In this document: positions 1 to 6,667 of the stretch, piece after piece
Numbering within the stretch: position 1 is the stretch's first letter
Layout: the number at the start of each line of letters is the position of its first letter
DNA from: Pseudanabaena sp. UBA1465
GTDB lineage: Bacteria; Cyanobacteriota; Cyanobacteriia; Pseudanabaenales; Pseudanabaenaceae
Direction of reading: 5' to 3'
DNA: 8,245 bases
Assembly (NCBI GenBank): GCA_002325645.1
Contig: DCSN01000022.1
Span: 7,628-15,872, forward strand
Notes under the pieces: generated by a model
What the model was told of the DNA's origin: nothing
Seen by the model: only the letters and a program-made list of their open reading frames with translations
Database searches by the model: none
Made by a program: the position numbers and the translations under genes

Positions 1-33
1 AATTGTCCTGCGAATTGTCCTGCAAATTGTCCA
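1..33. repeat. 12-bp tandem repeat, about 2.75 copies
   Basis: Units AATTGTCCTGCG, AATTGTCCTGCA and AATTGTCCA follow each other directly from the window's first base. They may continue to the left. On the minus strand they encode Asp-Asn-containing tetrapeptides (xQDN) in the tail of the membrane-protein gene, and the unit length of 12 keeps the frame. Confidence 0.7.
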
Positions 34-256
34 AATTTAGAGAATCTAGACCAGATTCTTGCTGATTTAGTAAATCATTGAGACGACTAGTCGCGATCGC
101 CGCCGATGGGATTGGTTTGAAGTTACTGTCGTTGCTCATATTGGGCTTGCCTAGATGACGACCTATATTAATGATTGTAAATATAACGAGGATAAGTCCG
201 AACTGAAATAGTGCAATCATCGAGAACAGCTTATCTTGTGTCCAAAATGCATCCAT
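1..256 (-). CDS. Single-pass membrane protein, function unknown (3' end beyond window)
   Basis: This open frame runs from an ATG at 256..254 leftward to the window edge without a stop, so at least 85 residues are encoded and the C-terminus is missing. Residues 1-9 are polar. Residues 10-32 form one strongly hydrophobic segment (LFSMIALFQFGLILVIFTII), followed by Arg33 and His34, which fits a single membrane anchor with the rest in the cytoplasm by the positive-inside rule. The remainder is Asn-, Ser- and Gln-rich and looks disordered, ending in LDN/LQDN/SQDN units encoded by a 12-bp tandem repeat. It starts 36 bp after the stop of the minus-strand 84-aa gene, so the two probably form an operon. 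One HIP1 site (93-100) lies in frame. I do not recognise the family. That the frame is a real gene rests on its clean start, the TM segment and its position. Confidence 0.6.
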   Translation of the reverse strand, partial: MDAFWTQDKLFSMIALFQFGLILVIFTIINIGRHLGKPNMSNDSNFKPIPSAAIATSRLNDLLNQQESGLDSLNLDNLQDNSQDN

Positions 257-269
257 AATTTTTGGGGAT

Positions 270-284
270 CAGCTTACCAAGCTG
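270..284. other. Small hairpin between the two minus-strand genes
   Basis: CAGCTT-ACC-AAGCTG is a perfect 6-bp inverted repeat with a 3-nt loop in the 36-bp gap between the 84-aa gene and the membrane-protein gene. No T-run follows on the minus strand, so it is not a convincing terminator. It could lie in the 5' leader of the downstream gene or be an mRNA-processing element. It may also be chance. Confidence 0.3.
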
Positions 285-292
285 TTTGTTGA

Positions 293-547
293 TTAATCAT
301 TCCACTCGCCGCGTGGTGGTACAACAGGATTCATCGTCAGAGGACGGGAGCGATCGGCTTCTTTGATGGCTCGACGTTGTAACCATTGACGGATCGCCGT
401 ATCGATCGCCTGTTCGGGGTCACTGGTCACTTCACCGAGTTCCGCAAGCAAAGCAGGATCGATGTCTACACTTTTTAGCACCTCATTAAACACTGCTTCA
501 TTAGCCGCTTGGCTTGCTTGCTGGTCGTTTGCGTTATCTTCTGGCAT
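293..547 (-). CDS. Small soluble hypothetical protein (84 aa)
   Basis: The complete ORF runs from ATG at 547..545 to TAA at 295..293. The protein is acidic at the N-terminus (PEDNANDQQ) and has a predicted helical middle (residues about 16-60, including VFNEVLKSVDIDPALLAEL and AIDTAIRQWLQRR). The C-terminal tail is basic and Pro-rich, ending PPRGEWND. There is no signal peptide, membrane segment or catalytic motif. The organised helices and the in-frame continuation of cyanobacterial codon use suggest a real small cyanobacterial protein. I cannot name its family. No clear Shine-Dalgarno sequence precedes the ATG, which is common in cyanobacteria. It is the promoter-proximal gene of a likely two-gene minus-strand operon and is divergent from chlI. 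Confidence 0.65.
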   Translation of the reverse strand: MPEDNANDQQASQAANEAVFNEVLKSVDIDPALLAELGEVTSDPEQAIDTAIRQWLQRRAIKEADRSRPLTMNPVVPPRGEWND

Positions 548-766
548 AAGGAGTCTTTAAAATTAACTAGCTGAAATTAACTGGCACTATGCAGATTTTA
601 CCTAGATTTGTTACCGTCTGAATGTACAGAGCGATCGCAATCTCGCGACAAATATCAAATTTGCGGACAGACACCTTATATATAGCTAAGAAAGGAGCGT
701 AAAATTAGGGATATTCGCGCAAATTCTAAGCAAACCGTTTTGAGTGTCGATGTGGATCGATGTGGT
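548..766. promoter_or_regulatory. Divergent intergenic control region (84-aa gene / chlI)
   Basis: This region must hold the promoters of the minus-strand pair and of chlI. It contains a HIP1 site at 631-638, an AT-rich TATATA (679-684) that could be a -10 element for chlI with no good -35 at the right distance, and a strong AAAGGAG (691-697). No ATG, GTG or TTG lies 5-10 nt after that ribosome-binding-like sequence. The chlI reading frame is open from 686 onward. I see no other structure. Confidence 0.4.
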
Positions 767-1828
767 ATGAGTGTCAACATCAAACAGCGTCCAGTCTTTC
801 CCTTTGCAGCGATCGCAGGACAAGAAGATATGCGGCTGGCGCTGTTACTAAATGCGATCGATCCGAAAATTGGTGGTGTCATGGTGATGGGCGATCGCGG
901 TACGGGCAAAACCACCGCCATTCGCGCCCTTGCCGATTTACTGCCCGAAATTAAAACCGTCGAAAACGATCCCTTTAATAGCGATCCCAAGGATGCCGAT
1001 CTTCAAAGTGAAGAAGTGCGTCAGCGACGACAACGGGGCGAAACCTTAGTAGTTGTTAAAAAACGGGTTCCTCTCGTAGATCTGCCCCTCGGTGCAACTG
1101 AAGATCGCGTATGTGGCACTATTGACATCGAACGGGCGTTATCTGAAGGGATTAAAGCCTTTGAAACAGGATTGCTCGCTCAGGCTAATCGGGGCATTCT
1201 CTATATCGATGAAGTTAACTTATTGGACGATCATTTAGTTGATGTCCTGCTCGATGCCGCCGCTTCAGGCTGGAATACGGTCGAACGAGAGGGGATTTCG
1301 ATCCGCCATCCTGCGCGGTTTACGCTGGTAGGGTCGGGCAATCCTGAAGAGGGAGAATTGCGTCCACAGTTGCTCGATCGCTTTGGAATGCATGTGGCAA
1401 TTCATACTGAGAAAAATCCCGCCCTGCGTTTAGAAATTGTGGAGCGTCGCACGGCTTTTGATGAAAACCCATACAAGTTTTTACGAGCCTATCAACCGCA
1501 ACAACGCGAACTGCGTAAGCAAATTGTACAGGCGCAAAAAAAATTAAAATCCGTGACAATACCGCACTTGCTCCGCCTCAAGATTTCTCAAGTTTGTGCC
1601 AATCTTAATGTGGATGGTTTGCGCGGCGATATTGTCACCACTCGCGCATCCAAAACCCTCGCGGCGCTAGAAGGAAGACTAGAAGTAACTGCGGCGGATA
1701 TTCAAAGAGTGATTCCCATGTGTTTGCGCCATCGCCTCCGCAAAGATCCCCTTGACAGTAATGATTCGGGGGATAAAGTCCTCAAGGCATTTGTTCAAGC
1801 TTTCGGTCAACCGAACAATCTGAAATAA
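767..1828 (+). CDS. chlI: Magnesium chelatase AAA+ ATPase subunit ChlI
   Basis: ChlI is the motor of Mg-protoporphyrin chelatase (EC 6.6.1.1). It forms an ATP-dependent ring with ChlD and drives Mg2+ insertion into protoporphyrin IX bound on ChlH. Seen here, in numbering from ATG 767 (353 aa): the family start PVFPF.AI.GQE (9-20), Walker A GDRGTGKT (42-49), the ChlI-typical segment VPLVDLPLGATEDRVCGTID (101-120), Walker B ILYIDEVN (144-151), and the sensor-1/arginine-finger stretch GSGNPEEGELRPQLLDRFG (189-207). The C-terminal helical lid follows, with GLRGDIVTTRASK typical of the family. Length matches the usual 350-360 residues, and all catalytic motifs are intact. Start choice: ATG 767 places PVFPF eight residues from the N-terminus as in homologues. 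A TTG at 740, also in frame, would add nine residues (SVDVDRCG) and cannot be excluded. It ends at a strong terminator and is followed by a chlH-type gene. Confidence 0.96.
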   Translation: MSVNIKQRPVFPFAAIAGQEDMRLALLLNAIDPKIGGVMVMGDRGTGKTTAIRALADLLPEIKTVENDPFNSDPKDADLQSEEVRQRRQRGETLVVVKKRVPLVDLPLGATEDRVCGTIDIERALSEGIKAFETGLLAQANRGILYIDEVNLLDDHLVDVLLDAAASGWNTVEREGISIRHPARFTLVGSGNPEEGELRPQLLDRFGMHVAIHTEKNPALRLEIVERRTAFDENPYKFLRAYQPQQRELRKQIVQAQKKLKSVTIPHLLRLKISQVCANLNVDGLRGDIVTTRASKTLAALEGRLEVTAADIQRVIPMCLRHRLRKDPLDSNDSGDKVLKAFVQAFGQPNNLK

Positions 1829-1835
1829 TTCAGTG

Positions 1836-1862
1836 AAAAGCGCACTCGCAGGGTGCGCTTTT
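1836..1862 (+). terminator. Rho-independent terminator of chlI
   Basis: AAAAGCGCAC and GTGCGCTTTT form a perfect 10-bp stem around a 7-nt loop, starting 7 nt after the chlI stop. The 3' arm ends in TTTT followed by CC. The stem is symmetrical (A-run/T-run) but no gene ends against it from the right. It should separate chlI from chlH transcription. Confidence 0.9.
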
Positions 1863-1914
1863 CCTATAATTTTAATGTGAGATAATATACTCAGAAGTCG
1901 TTTAAGAATTATCT

Positions 1915-1990
1915 AGATCCCCTCAGTCCCCTTAAAAAAGGGGAGAAAATTTTCTTCTTCCCCCTTTTTAAGGGGGATTGAGGGGGATCT
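1915..1990. repeat. 76-bp GC-rich inverted repeat (cyanobacterial interspersed type)
   Basis: The left arm AGATCCCCTCAGTCCCC and the right arm GATTGAGGGGGATCT pair over the outer 17 or so bases. Inside, each arm itself contains a CCCC-TTAAAAA-GGGG style palindrome, joined through AAAA/TTTT at the centre. The whole can fold into one long hairpin or two small ones. From memory, the motif GATCCCCCTNAATCCCCCTTAAAAAGG is a repeat found in high copy in filamentous and unicellular cyanobacteria, probably a MITE-like element. It lies between the chlI terminator and the chlH start, and may act as an additional transcription barrier or sit in the chlH leader. Confidence 0.8.
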
Positions 1991-2038
1991 CTTCCCGATC
2001 GCCCAGTCTTCGCCAAACCTTTTCAAGTGGTGAGAGAT

Positions 2039-5000
2039 ATGCCTAAAATCGTTTTGATTACAGGTTTTGAATCCTTCAATACAGGCTTATATCGGCAAGT
2101 TGCGGAACTAGTCAAAACCCGATGTCCGCAATTAGAAATTTATGCGTTTAGCGATCGCGATATTACGCATAAACCCGCAATTGTCGCTGAAGCAATGCAA
2201 GGCGCAAATGTATTTTTTGGCAGCCTAATTTTTGATTACGATCAGGTTTTGTGGTTGCGCGATCGCCTCCAAAACATTCCGATTCGCCTTGTGTTTGAGT
2301 CAGCACTAGAACTAATGTCGATGACGCAATTAGGCGCATTTTCGATTGGTGACAAGCCTAAGGGAATGCCCAAGCCGATCAAGTTCTTTTTGGATATGTT
2401 TGGCGCAAAAGGAAAAGAAGAAGATAAACTGGCTGGCTATATCAATTTTTTGAAAACAGGCCCACAACTGCTCAAATTTATTCCGATTAAGAAAGTTCAA
2501 GATTTACGCAACTGGTTAATTATTTATAGTTATTGGAATGCAGGCGGCTTGGAGAATGTCGCCTCTATGTTTTGGGCGATCGCGGACAAATATCTTGGCT
2601 TAAAAGTAGACAGCATCGCACCACCTGTAGAAGCGCCAAATATCGGGTTACTGCATCCCGATCATGCAGGATATTTCACATCTCCCAAACAATATTTAGA
2701 ATGGTATCGCCAGAAAAATTCCCATGATTTTAATAACTTATCTTACACAGAAGTTTATAAGACCCTCACCCCTAGCCCCTCTCCCAAAAAGGGAGAGGGG
2801 GACAAGAAAAATCTAAAAATGCCTCTTGCTCCCCTTCTCCCAAGGAGGGTGAAGGGGCTGGGGGATGAGGGCATCTGCGTAACATCAGCTAACCGCCAAC
2901 CTATAATCGGGATTCTCCTCTATCGCAAACACGTTATTACCAACCAAAAATATATTCCGCAATTGATTCGCCATTTCGAGCAAGCAGGATTGATACCCTT
3001 GCCAATTTTTATCAATGGTGTGGAAAGTCATATGGCGGTTCGTGACTGGATGACAACGACCCATGAACAAGAGCAGCGATCGCTAGGGCATATCGCCATT
3101 GATTCACTTTCTCAGGAAGCTGTTTGTGTAGAGGCGATCGTTTCGACAATTGGCTTCCCATTGGTAGGCGGTCCTGCGGGATCGATGGAAGGTGGACGTA
3201 AAGTGGAAGTTGCCCGCACCATCCTCACCGCCAAAAATATTCCCTATATTATTGCTGCTCCGTTATTAATTCAAGATATCCATTCATGGACGCGGCAAGG
3301 CATTGGCGGCTTACAAGGCGTAGTTTTGTATGCTTTACCAGAACTAGATGGGGCGATCGATACGGTTCCATTAGGGGGCTTGGTGGGCGAAGAAATCTAT
3401 CTGATTCCCGAACGGTTACACCGTCTGACGGGACGCTTGCATAGTTGGATTCGCTTGCACCGCAAACCTGTGTCAGAGCGTAAAATTGCGATTTTACTTT
3501 ATGGATTCCCCCCTGGATATGGAGCCGTGGGAACGGCGGCGCTGTTGAATGTACCGCGATCGCTATTCAGTTTACTGCAAGCGATGAAAGCTGAGGGCTA
3601 TACAGTGGGAGAATTGCCCGATGATGGTGAAGAATTAGTGCAAATGGTCAAAAAAGCAGACGAAGCCGATCCGCAACTAAATCAAGATAATCCACCCAAT
3701 AGCGTTAAAGCGGAAGTTCTTGAAACATGGCTCGGTGAGAAGCGATCGCGATGGATTGTTAAACAATGGAAATCGCTCACGGGTAGCGGTATTAAAACTT
3801 CTGGCGATGGGTTGCTGGTCAATGGCGTGCAGTTAGGTAATATTTGGATCGGCGTGCAGCCACCTTTAGGAATTGCAGGCGATCCGATGCGATTAATGTT
3901 TGAGCGCGACCTCACACCCCATCCACAATATGCCGCTTTTTATAAATGGCTAGAGAATGGCATGGAAGCCGATGCAATTATTCATTTCGGAATGCATGGC
4001 ACGGTGGAATGGTTGCCCGGTTCACCCCTAGGCAATACGGGCTATTCATGGTCAGATATTCTCTTAGGGAACCTGCCCAATCTTTATATTTATGCCGCCA
4101 ATAATCCTTCCGAATCCATGTTGGCGAAACGGCGCGGCTATGGTGTATTGATTTCCCATAATGTCCCGCCCTATGGACGCGCAGGCTTGTATAAAGAGTT
4201 AATTACTTTGCGCGATCTGATTGGCGAATATCGCGAAGATCCCGATCGCAATGTTGCCCTTAAAGAAGCCATTTGTAAAAAAGTTGCGGACACAGGATTA
4301 ACTTCCGATTGTCCGTTGGTGGAACTGCAAAACATGGGTAAAGAGTTCACCTATGAGAATGTCCAGCAATTAGGCGATCGCACCTTTGGACGCTACTTAA
4401 CCAAGCTTTACAGCTATTTGCAAGAACTAGAAAGCCGCCTCTTTTCTTCGGGCTTACATATTCTGGGGATGGTTCCCGATCCCGAAATAAATATGAGCTA
4501 TTTGAAAGCTTACTTTGGTGAAGATATACCGCAGTCGGTGTTAGAGGCGATCGCCAATGGTAGCGATCGCGCCCATTCCCTGAAACTTTGGCAAGATCAA
4601 CCCGATCTAGTCAAACTAGACGAGGCGATCGCTATTCGCGATTTGTTAGCCCAAACCAGCGACGAAATTACGAACCTGTTGCGGGGACTGAATGGCGAAT
4701 ATATTCCCCCTGCTGCGGGTGGTGACTTATTGCGCGATGGACTCGGCGTTTTACCGACGGGGCGCAATATTCACGCCCTCGATCCCTATCGAATGCCCTC
4801 GGTGTCAGCCTATGAACGCGGACGGGCGATCGGCAAAAAAATCATCGATAAGCATCTCGCTGAGCATCACCACTATCCCGAAACGATCGCCGTGATGTTG
4901 TGGGGACTCGATGCGATCAAGACTAAAGGCGAGTCGCTAGGTATTCTATTGGAACTAGTGGGCGCAGCCCCAATTAAGGAAGGAACAGGGCGAATCGTCC

Positions 5001-5947
5001 GCTATGAATTAATCCCCTTAGAGCAAGTCGGACATCCGCGCATCGATATCCTAGCCAACCTTTCAGGCATCTTTCGTGACAGCTTTAGCAATATTCTCGA
5101 ACTACTGGATGACCTCTTTCAACGCGCCGCCACCATAGACGAAGATCCCTCTCAAAACTTCATTCATAAGCACTATCTCGAATTGCAAGCTCAAGGTCTT
5201 GACAACCCATCGGCGCGGCTATTTTCCAATCCTGCGGGCGATTTCGGCTCCTTAGTCAACGATCGCGTGGTCGATGGCAGTTGGGAAGTGGGCGAAGAAC
5301 TGGGACAAACATGGCGCGATCGCAATGCCTTTAGCTACGGTCGTCAAGACAAAGGGCAATCCCGCCCCGAAATTCTTGCCCAATTGCTAAAAACCACCGA
5401 TCACATTGTTCAAGAAATCGATTCCGTAGAATATGGCTTAACCGACATTCAGGAATATTACGCCAATACAGGAGGTTTGAAAAAAGCTGCCGAAATGGAA
5501 CAATCGCAAAATGGTCAAGCTGCAAATGTCTCCGCCAGTTTTATTGAGAGCTTTTCCAAAGATACAACTGCTCATAATTTGGACGATCTATTGCGAATGG
5601 AATATCGCACCAAACTACTCAATCCTAAATGGGCAGAATCAATGGCAGCCCAAGGTTCGGGCGGAGCCTACGAAATTTCGCAACGGATGACGGCGCTAAT
5701 GGGCTGGGCAGGCACAGCAAATTTCCAAGAAACATGGGTATACGACCAATCCGCAGAAACCTACGCCTTCGATCCTGAAATGGCAAAACGTTTGCACGAT
5801 GCCAACCCCGAAGCCTTTCGCAACATTGTCGGCAGAATGCTCGAAGCCCACGGACGCGGTTTTTGGCATCCCGATCCCGATAAGCTCGAAAAATTACGCA
5901 ATCTCTACGCCGAATCTGAAGATCTTTTAGAAGGCATCACAACCTAG
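2039..5947 (+). CDS. chlH: Magnesium chelatase large subunit, ChlH/BchH type (CobN superfamily), with in-frame repeat insertion
   Basis: The large subunit binds protoporphyrin IX and carries the Mg2+ insertion site, and is powered by ChlI-ChlD. From ATG 2039 (1302 aa) I see: an N-terminal ChlH domain (about 1-230; VLITGF, FFGSLIF); a repeat-derived insert (about 242-278); then the CobN/Mg-chelatase core with HFGMHGTVEWLPG (649-661, the family His/Glu motif), YAANNPSES.LAKRRGYG, LPTGRNIHALDP (905-916), LWGLDAIKTKGES (954-966) and RIDILANLSGIFRD (from 1001). The C-terminus HGRGFWHPDPDKLEKLRNLY is typical of ChlH and not of CobN. Start: ATG 2039 follows GGTGAGAG and leads straight into the first beta strand. 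A GTG at 2027 would add four residues. Several motifs differ from canonical ChlH as I recall it: the core reads HGTVEWLPG rather than HGSLEFMPG, and the N-terminus is shorter. Without the insert the protein is about 1265 aa, against about 1330 for the canonical form. A divergent paralogue is likely. Function as a Mg chelatase is inferred from family and from the neighbouring chlI. Confidence 0.9.
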   Translation: MPKIVLITGFESFNTGLYRQVAELVKTRCPQLEIYAFSDRDITHKPAIVAEAMQGANVFFGSLIFDYDQVLWLRDRLQNIPIRLVFESALELMSMTQLGAFSIGDKPKGMPKPIKFFLDMFGAKGKEEDKLAGYINFLKTGPQLLKFIPIKKVQDLRNWLIIYSYWNAGGLENVASMFWAIADKYLGLKVDSIAPPVEAPNIGLLHPDHAGYFTSPKQYLEWYRQKNSHDFNNLSYTEVYKTLTPSPSPKKGEGDKKNLKMPLAPLLPRRVKGLGDEGICVTSANRQPIIGILLYRKHVITNQKYIPQLIRHFEQAGLIPLPIFINGVESHMAVRDWMTTTHEQEQRSLGHIAIDSLSQEAVCVEAIVSTIGFPLVGGPAGSMEGGRKVEVARTILTAKNIPYIIAAPLLIQDIHSWTRQGIGGLQGVVLYALPELDGAIDTVPLGGLVGEEIYLIPERLHRLTGRLHSWIRLHRKPVSERKIAILLYGFPPGYGAVGTAALLNVPRSLFSLLQAMKAEGYTVGELPDDGEELVQMVKKADEADPQLNQDNPPNSVKAEVLETWLGEKRSRWIVKQWKSLTGSGIKTSGDGLLVNGVQLGNIWIGVQPPLGIAGDPMRLMFERDLTPHPQYAAFYKWLENGMEADAIIHFGMHGTVEWLPGSPLGNTGYSWSDILLGNLPNLYIYAANNPSESMLAKRRGYGVLISHNVPPYGRAGLYKELITLRDLIGEYREDPDRNVALKEAICKKVADTGLTSDCPLVELQNMGKEFTYENVQQLGDRTFGRYLTKLYSYLQELESRLFSSGLHILGMVPDPEINMSYLKAYFGEDIPQSVLEAIANGSDRAHSLKLWQDQPDLVKLDEAIAIRDLLAQTSDEITNLLRGLNGEYIPPAAGGDLLRDGLGVLPTGRNIHALDPYRMPSVSAYERGRAIGKKIIDKHLAEHHHYPETIAVMLWGLDAIKTKGESLGILLELVGAAPIKEGTGRIVRYELIPLEQVGHPRIDILANLSGIFRDSFSNILELLDDLFQRAATIDEDPSQNFIHKHYLELQAQGLDNPSARLFSNPAGDFGSLVNDRVVDGSWEVGEELGQTWRDRNAFSYGRQDKGQSRPEILAQLLKTTDHIVQEIDSVEYGLTDIQEYYANTGGLKKAAEMEQSQNGQAANVSASFIESFSKDTTAHNLDDLLRMEYRTKLLNPKWAESMAAQGSGGAYEISQRMTALMGWAGTANFQETWVYDQSAETYAFDPEMAKRLHDANPEAFRNIVGRMLEAHGRGFWHPDPDKLEKLRNLYAESEDLLEGITT
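2763..2871. repeat. 109-bp inverted-repeat element inside the chlH coding sequence
   Basis: The left arm CCCTCACCCCTAGCCCCTCT and the right arm AGGGGCTGGGGGATGAGGG are complementary with few mismatches. Each arm also contains its own CTCCC/GGGAG palindrome (CTCCCAAAAAGGGAG on the left, CTTCTCCCAAGGAGGGTGAAG on the right). This is a second family, different from the 1915-1990 repeat but of similar nested design. It reads through without a stop in the chlH frame and encodes a stretch beginning TLTPSPSPKKGEG and ending KGLGDEG. That peptide is known from cyanobacterial proteins invaded by such repeats. No clear target duplication is visible at the edges. Confidence 0.85.
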
Positions 5948-5951
5948 CCAG

Positions 5952-5964
5952 TCCTTAAAAAGGA
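5952..5964. terminator. Weak hairpin between convergent chlH and methyltransferase remnant
   Basis: TCCTT-AAA-AAGGA is a 5-bp stem in the 33-bp gap between the two converging genes, starting 5 nt after the chlH stop. The stem is short and AT-rich and lacks a proper T-run on the plus strand, so any terminator role is uncertain. Confidence 0.25.
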
Positions 5965-5980
5965 ATGAAGTGCCGCGATA

Positions 5981-6454
5981 TCAATGGGTAGGTAAATCGT
6001 GATTGACGTATTTAGGTTTTTTATCACCTAAATCAATGGGTTGACTATTTTCAAATACACCAGTTTCAATAATTGCTTTGCATAACTTATCGATTACAGG
6101 AACTGAAACGCTATTACCGATTAACTTCATCCATTTTGCTCTTGATTCTGGTAACTTAAAATCTTCAGAAAATCCCTGTATTAAACAAGCTTCACTTTTA
6201 GTAATCCTTCTAAATGCTTTGGCTCTTCTGGGTTCATGGGGATGAGTGCAGCTAATATATGGAGTTACAAATCTTCTCTCAAAATGTGAACCTTTAAAAA
6301 TTTCATCAGGCACTAATGCTGCATAAAGTGGTTTGTTTGCTCGATGATTTTCTTTGATAAAAGGATCGGTAATTAGGACTCGATCCATTACTCGATCCAT
6401 CATTTTAGGTATGACATCCTTTATCGCTTTAGCAATTCTTTGTTGTTTATCCAT
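5981..6454 (-). pseudogene. C-terminal remnant of a C5-cytosine DNA methyltransferase
   Basis: The 157-aa frame carries the end of a Dcm/HhaI-type methyltransferase. Motif IX is visible as RRITKSEACLIQGFSEDF (82-99) and motif X as KLIGNSVSVPVIDKL (110-124). The catalytic parts are absent: no SAM-binding FxGxG (motif I), no PCQ (motif IV) and no ENV (motif VI). Intact enzymes are usually over 300 residues. The 200 bp upstream on the minus strand hold no missing motifs in any frame that I can recognise, so this looks like a 5'-deleted relic rather than a simple frameshift. The first 60 residues would correspond to part of the target-recognition region. The gene is more AT-rich than chlH and contains no HIP1 octamer, unlike its neighbours, which suggests recent transfer. 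Whether it is translated from the ATG at 6454 is unknown; it cannot methylate DNA alone. Confidence 0.75.
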
Positions 6455-6538
6455 GTGAATATCAAATAGGTTTCTAAATACTTATCCAAAAATTAAGTTT
6501 AATACTTTTTTAGTGATCGACTCTTCTAACCACAAACT

Positions 6539-6552
6539 GCGATCGCGATCGC
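6539..6552. repeat. Overlapping double HIP1 site
   Basis: GCGATCGCGATCGC is two HIP1 octamers sharing GC. HIP1 is the over-represented cyanobacterial palindrome that is also seen in frame in chlI and chlH. Here it is intergenic, in the divergent gap between the methyltransferase remnant and the PD-(D/E)XK gene. Confidence 0.8.
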
Positions 6553-6566
6553 ACAGCGTTATTTTT

Positions 6567-6596
6567 TTGTTAAATTTATAGAATATTCTGTATCAT
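6567..6596 (+). promoter_or_regulatory. Candidate sigma-70-type promoter for the 202-aa gene
   Basis: TTGTTA (6567-6572) and TATCAT (6591-6596) are spaced 18 bp in an AT-rich stretch about 70 bp before the start codon of the PD-(D/E)XK-like gene. Matches to the consensus are partial and I have no further support. Confidence 0.3.
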
Positions 6597-6667
6597 CGGT
6601 TTAGGCGATGCGATGGCATAATAGGCTTAAGAAAATCAAGGATTTATCAGTGCAGAATTAAAGATAT

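Noticed and set aside
676..990. 104-aa minus-strand ORF overlapping chlI
   Set aside because: It is antisense to the strongly conserved Walker A region of chlI, its product shows no recognisable features, and the chlI frame explains the sequence.
1320..1559. 79-aa minus-strand ORF within chlI
   Set aside because: Antisense shadow of the conserved C-terminal half of chlI.
1915..1990. Possible CRISPR repeat or tandem terminators in the GC-rich palindrome
   Set aside because: There is only one unit with no spacers. The arrangement is a single nested inverted repeat, not an array.
2885..3070. Minus-strand ORF inside chlH (and similar ones at 3682-3915 and 5331-5525)
   Set aside because: Antisense shadows of chlH with no start signals or domain content.
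4692..4895. Plus-strand ORF in another frame of chlH (and one at 2533-2727)
   Set aside because: Out-of-frame readings of conserved chlH motifs.
6455..6560. Short minus-strand frame upstream of the methyltransferase remnant as its missing N-terminal part
   Set aside because: It encodes only about 25 residues before a stop, shows no methyltransferase motif and runs through a double HIP1 site. A simple frameshift would not account for the absent motifs I-VIII.
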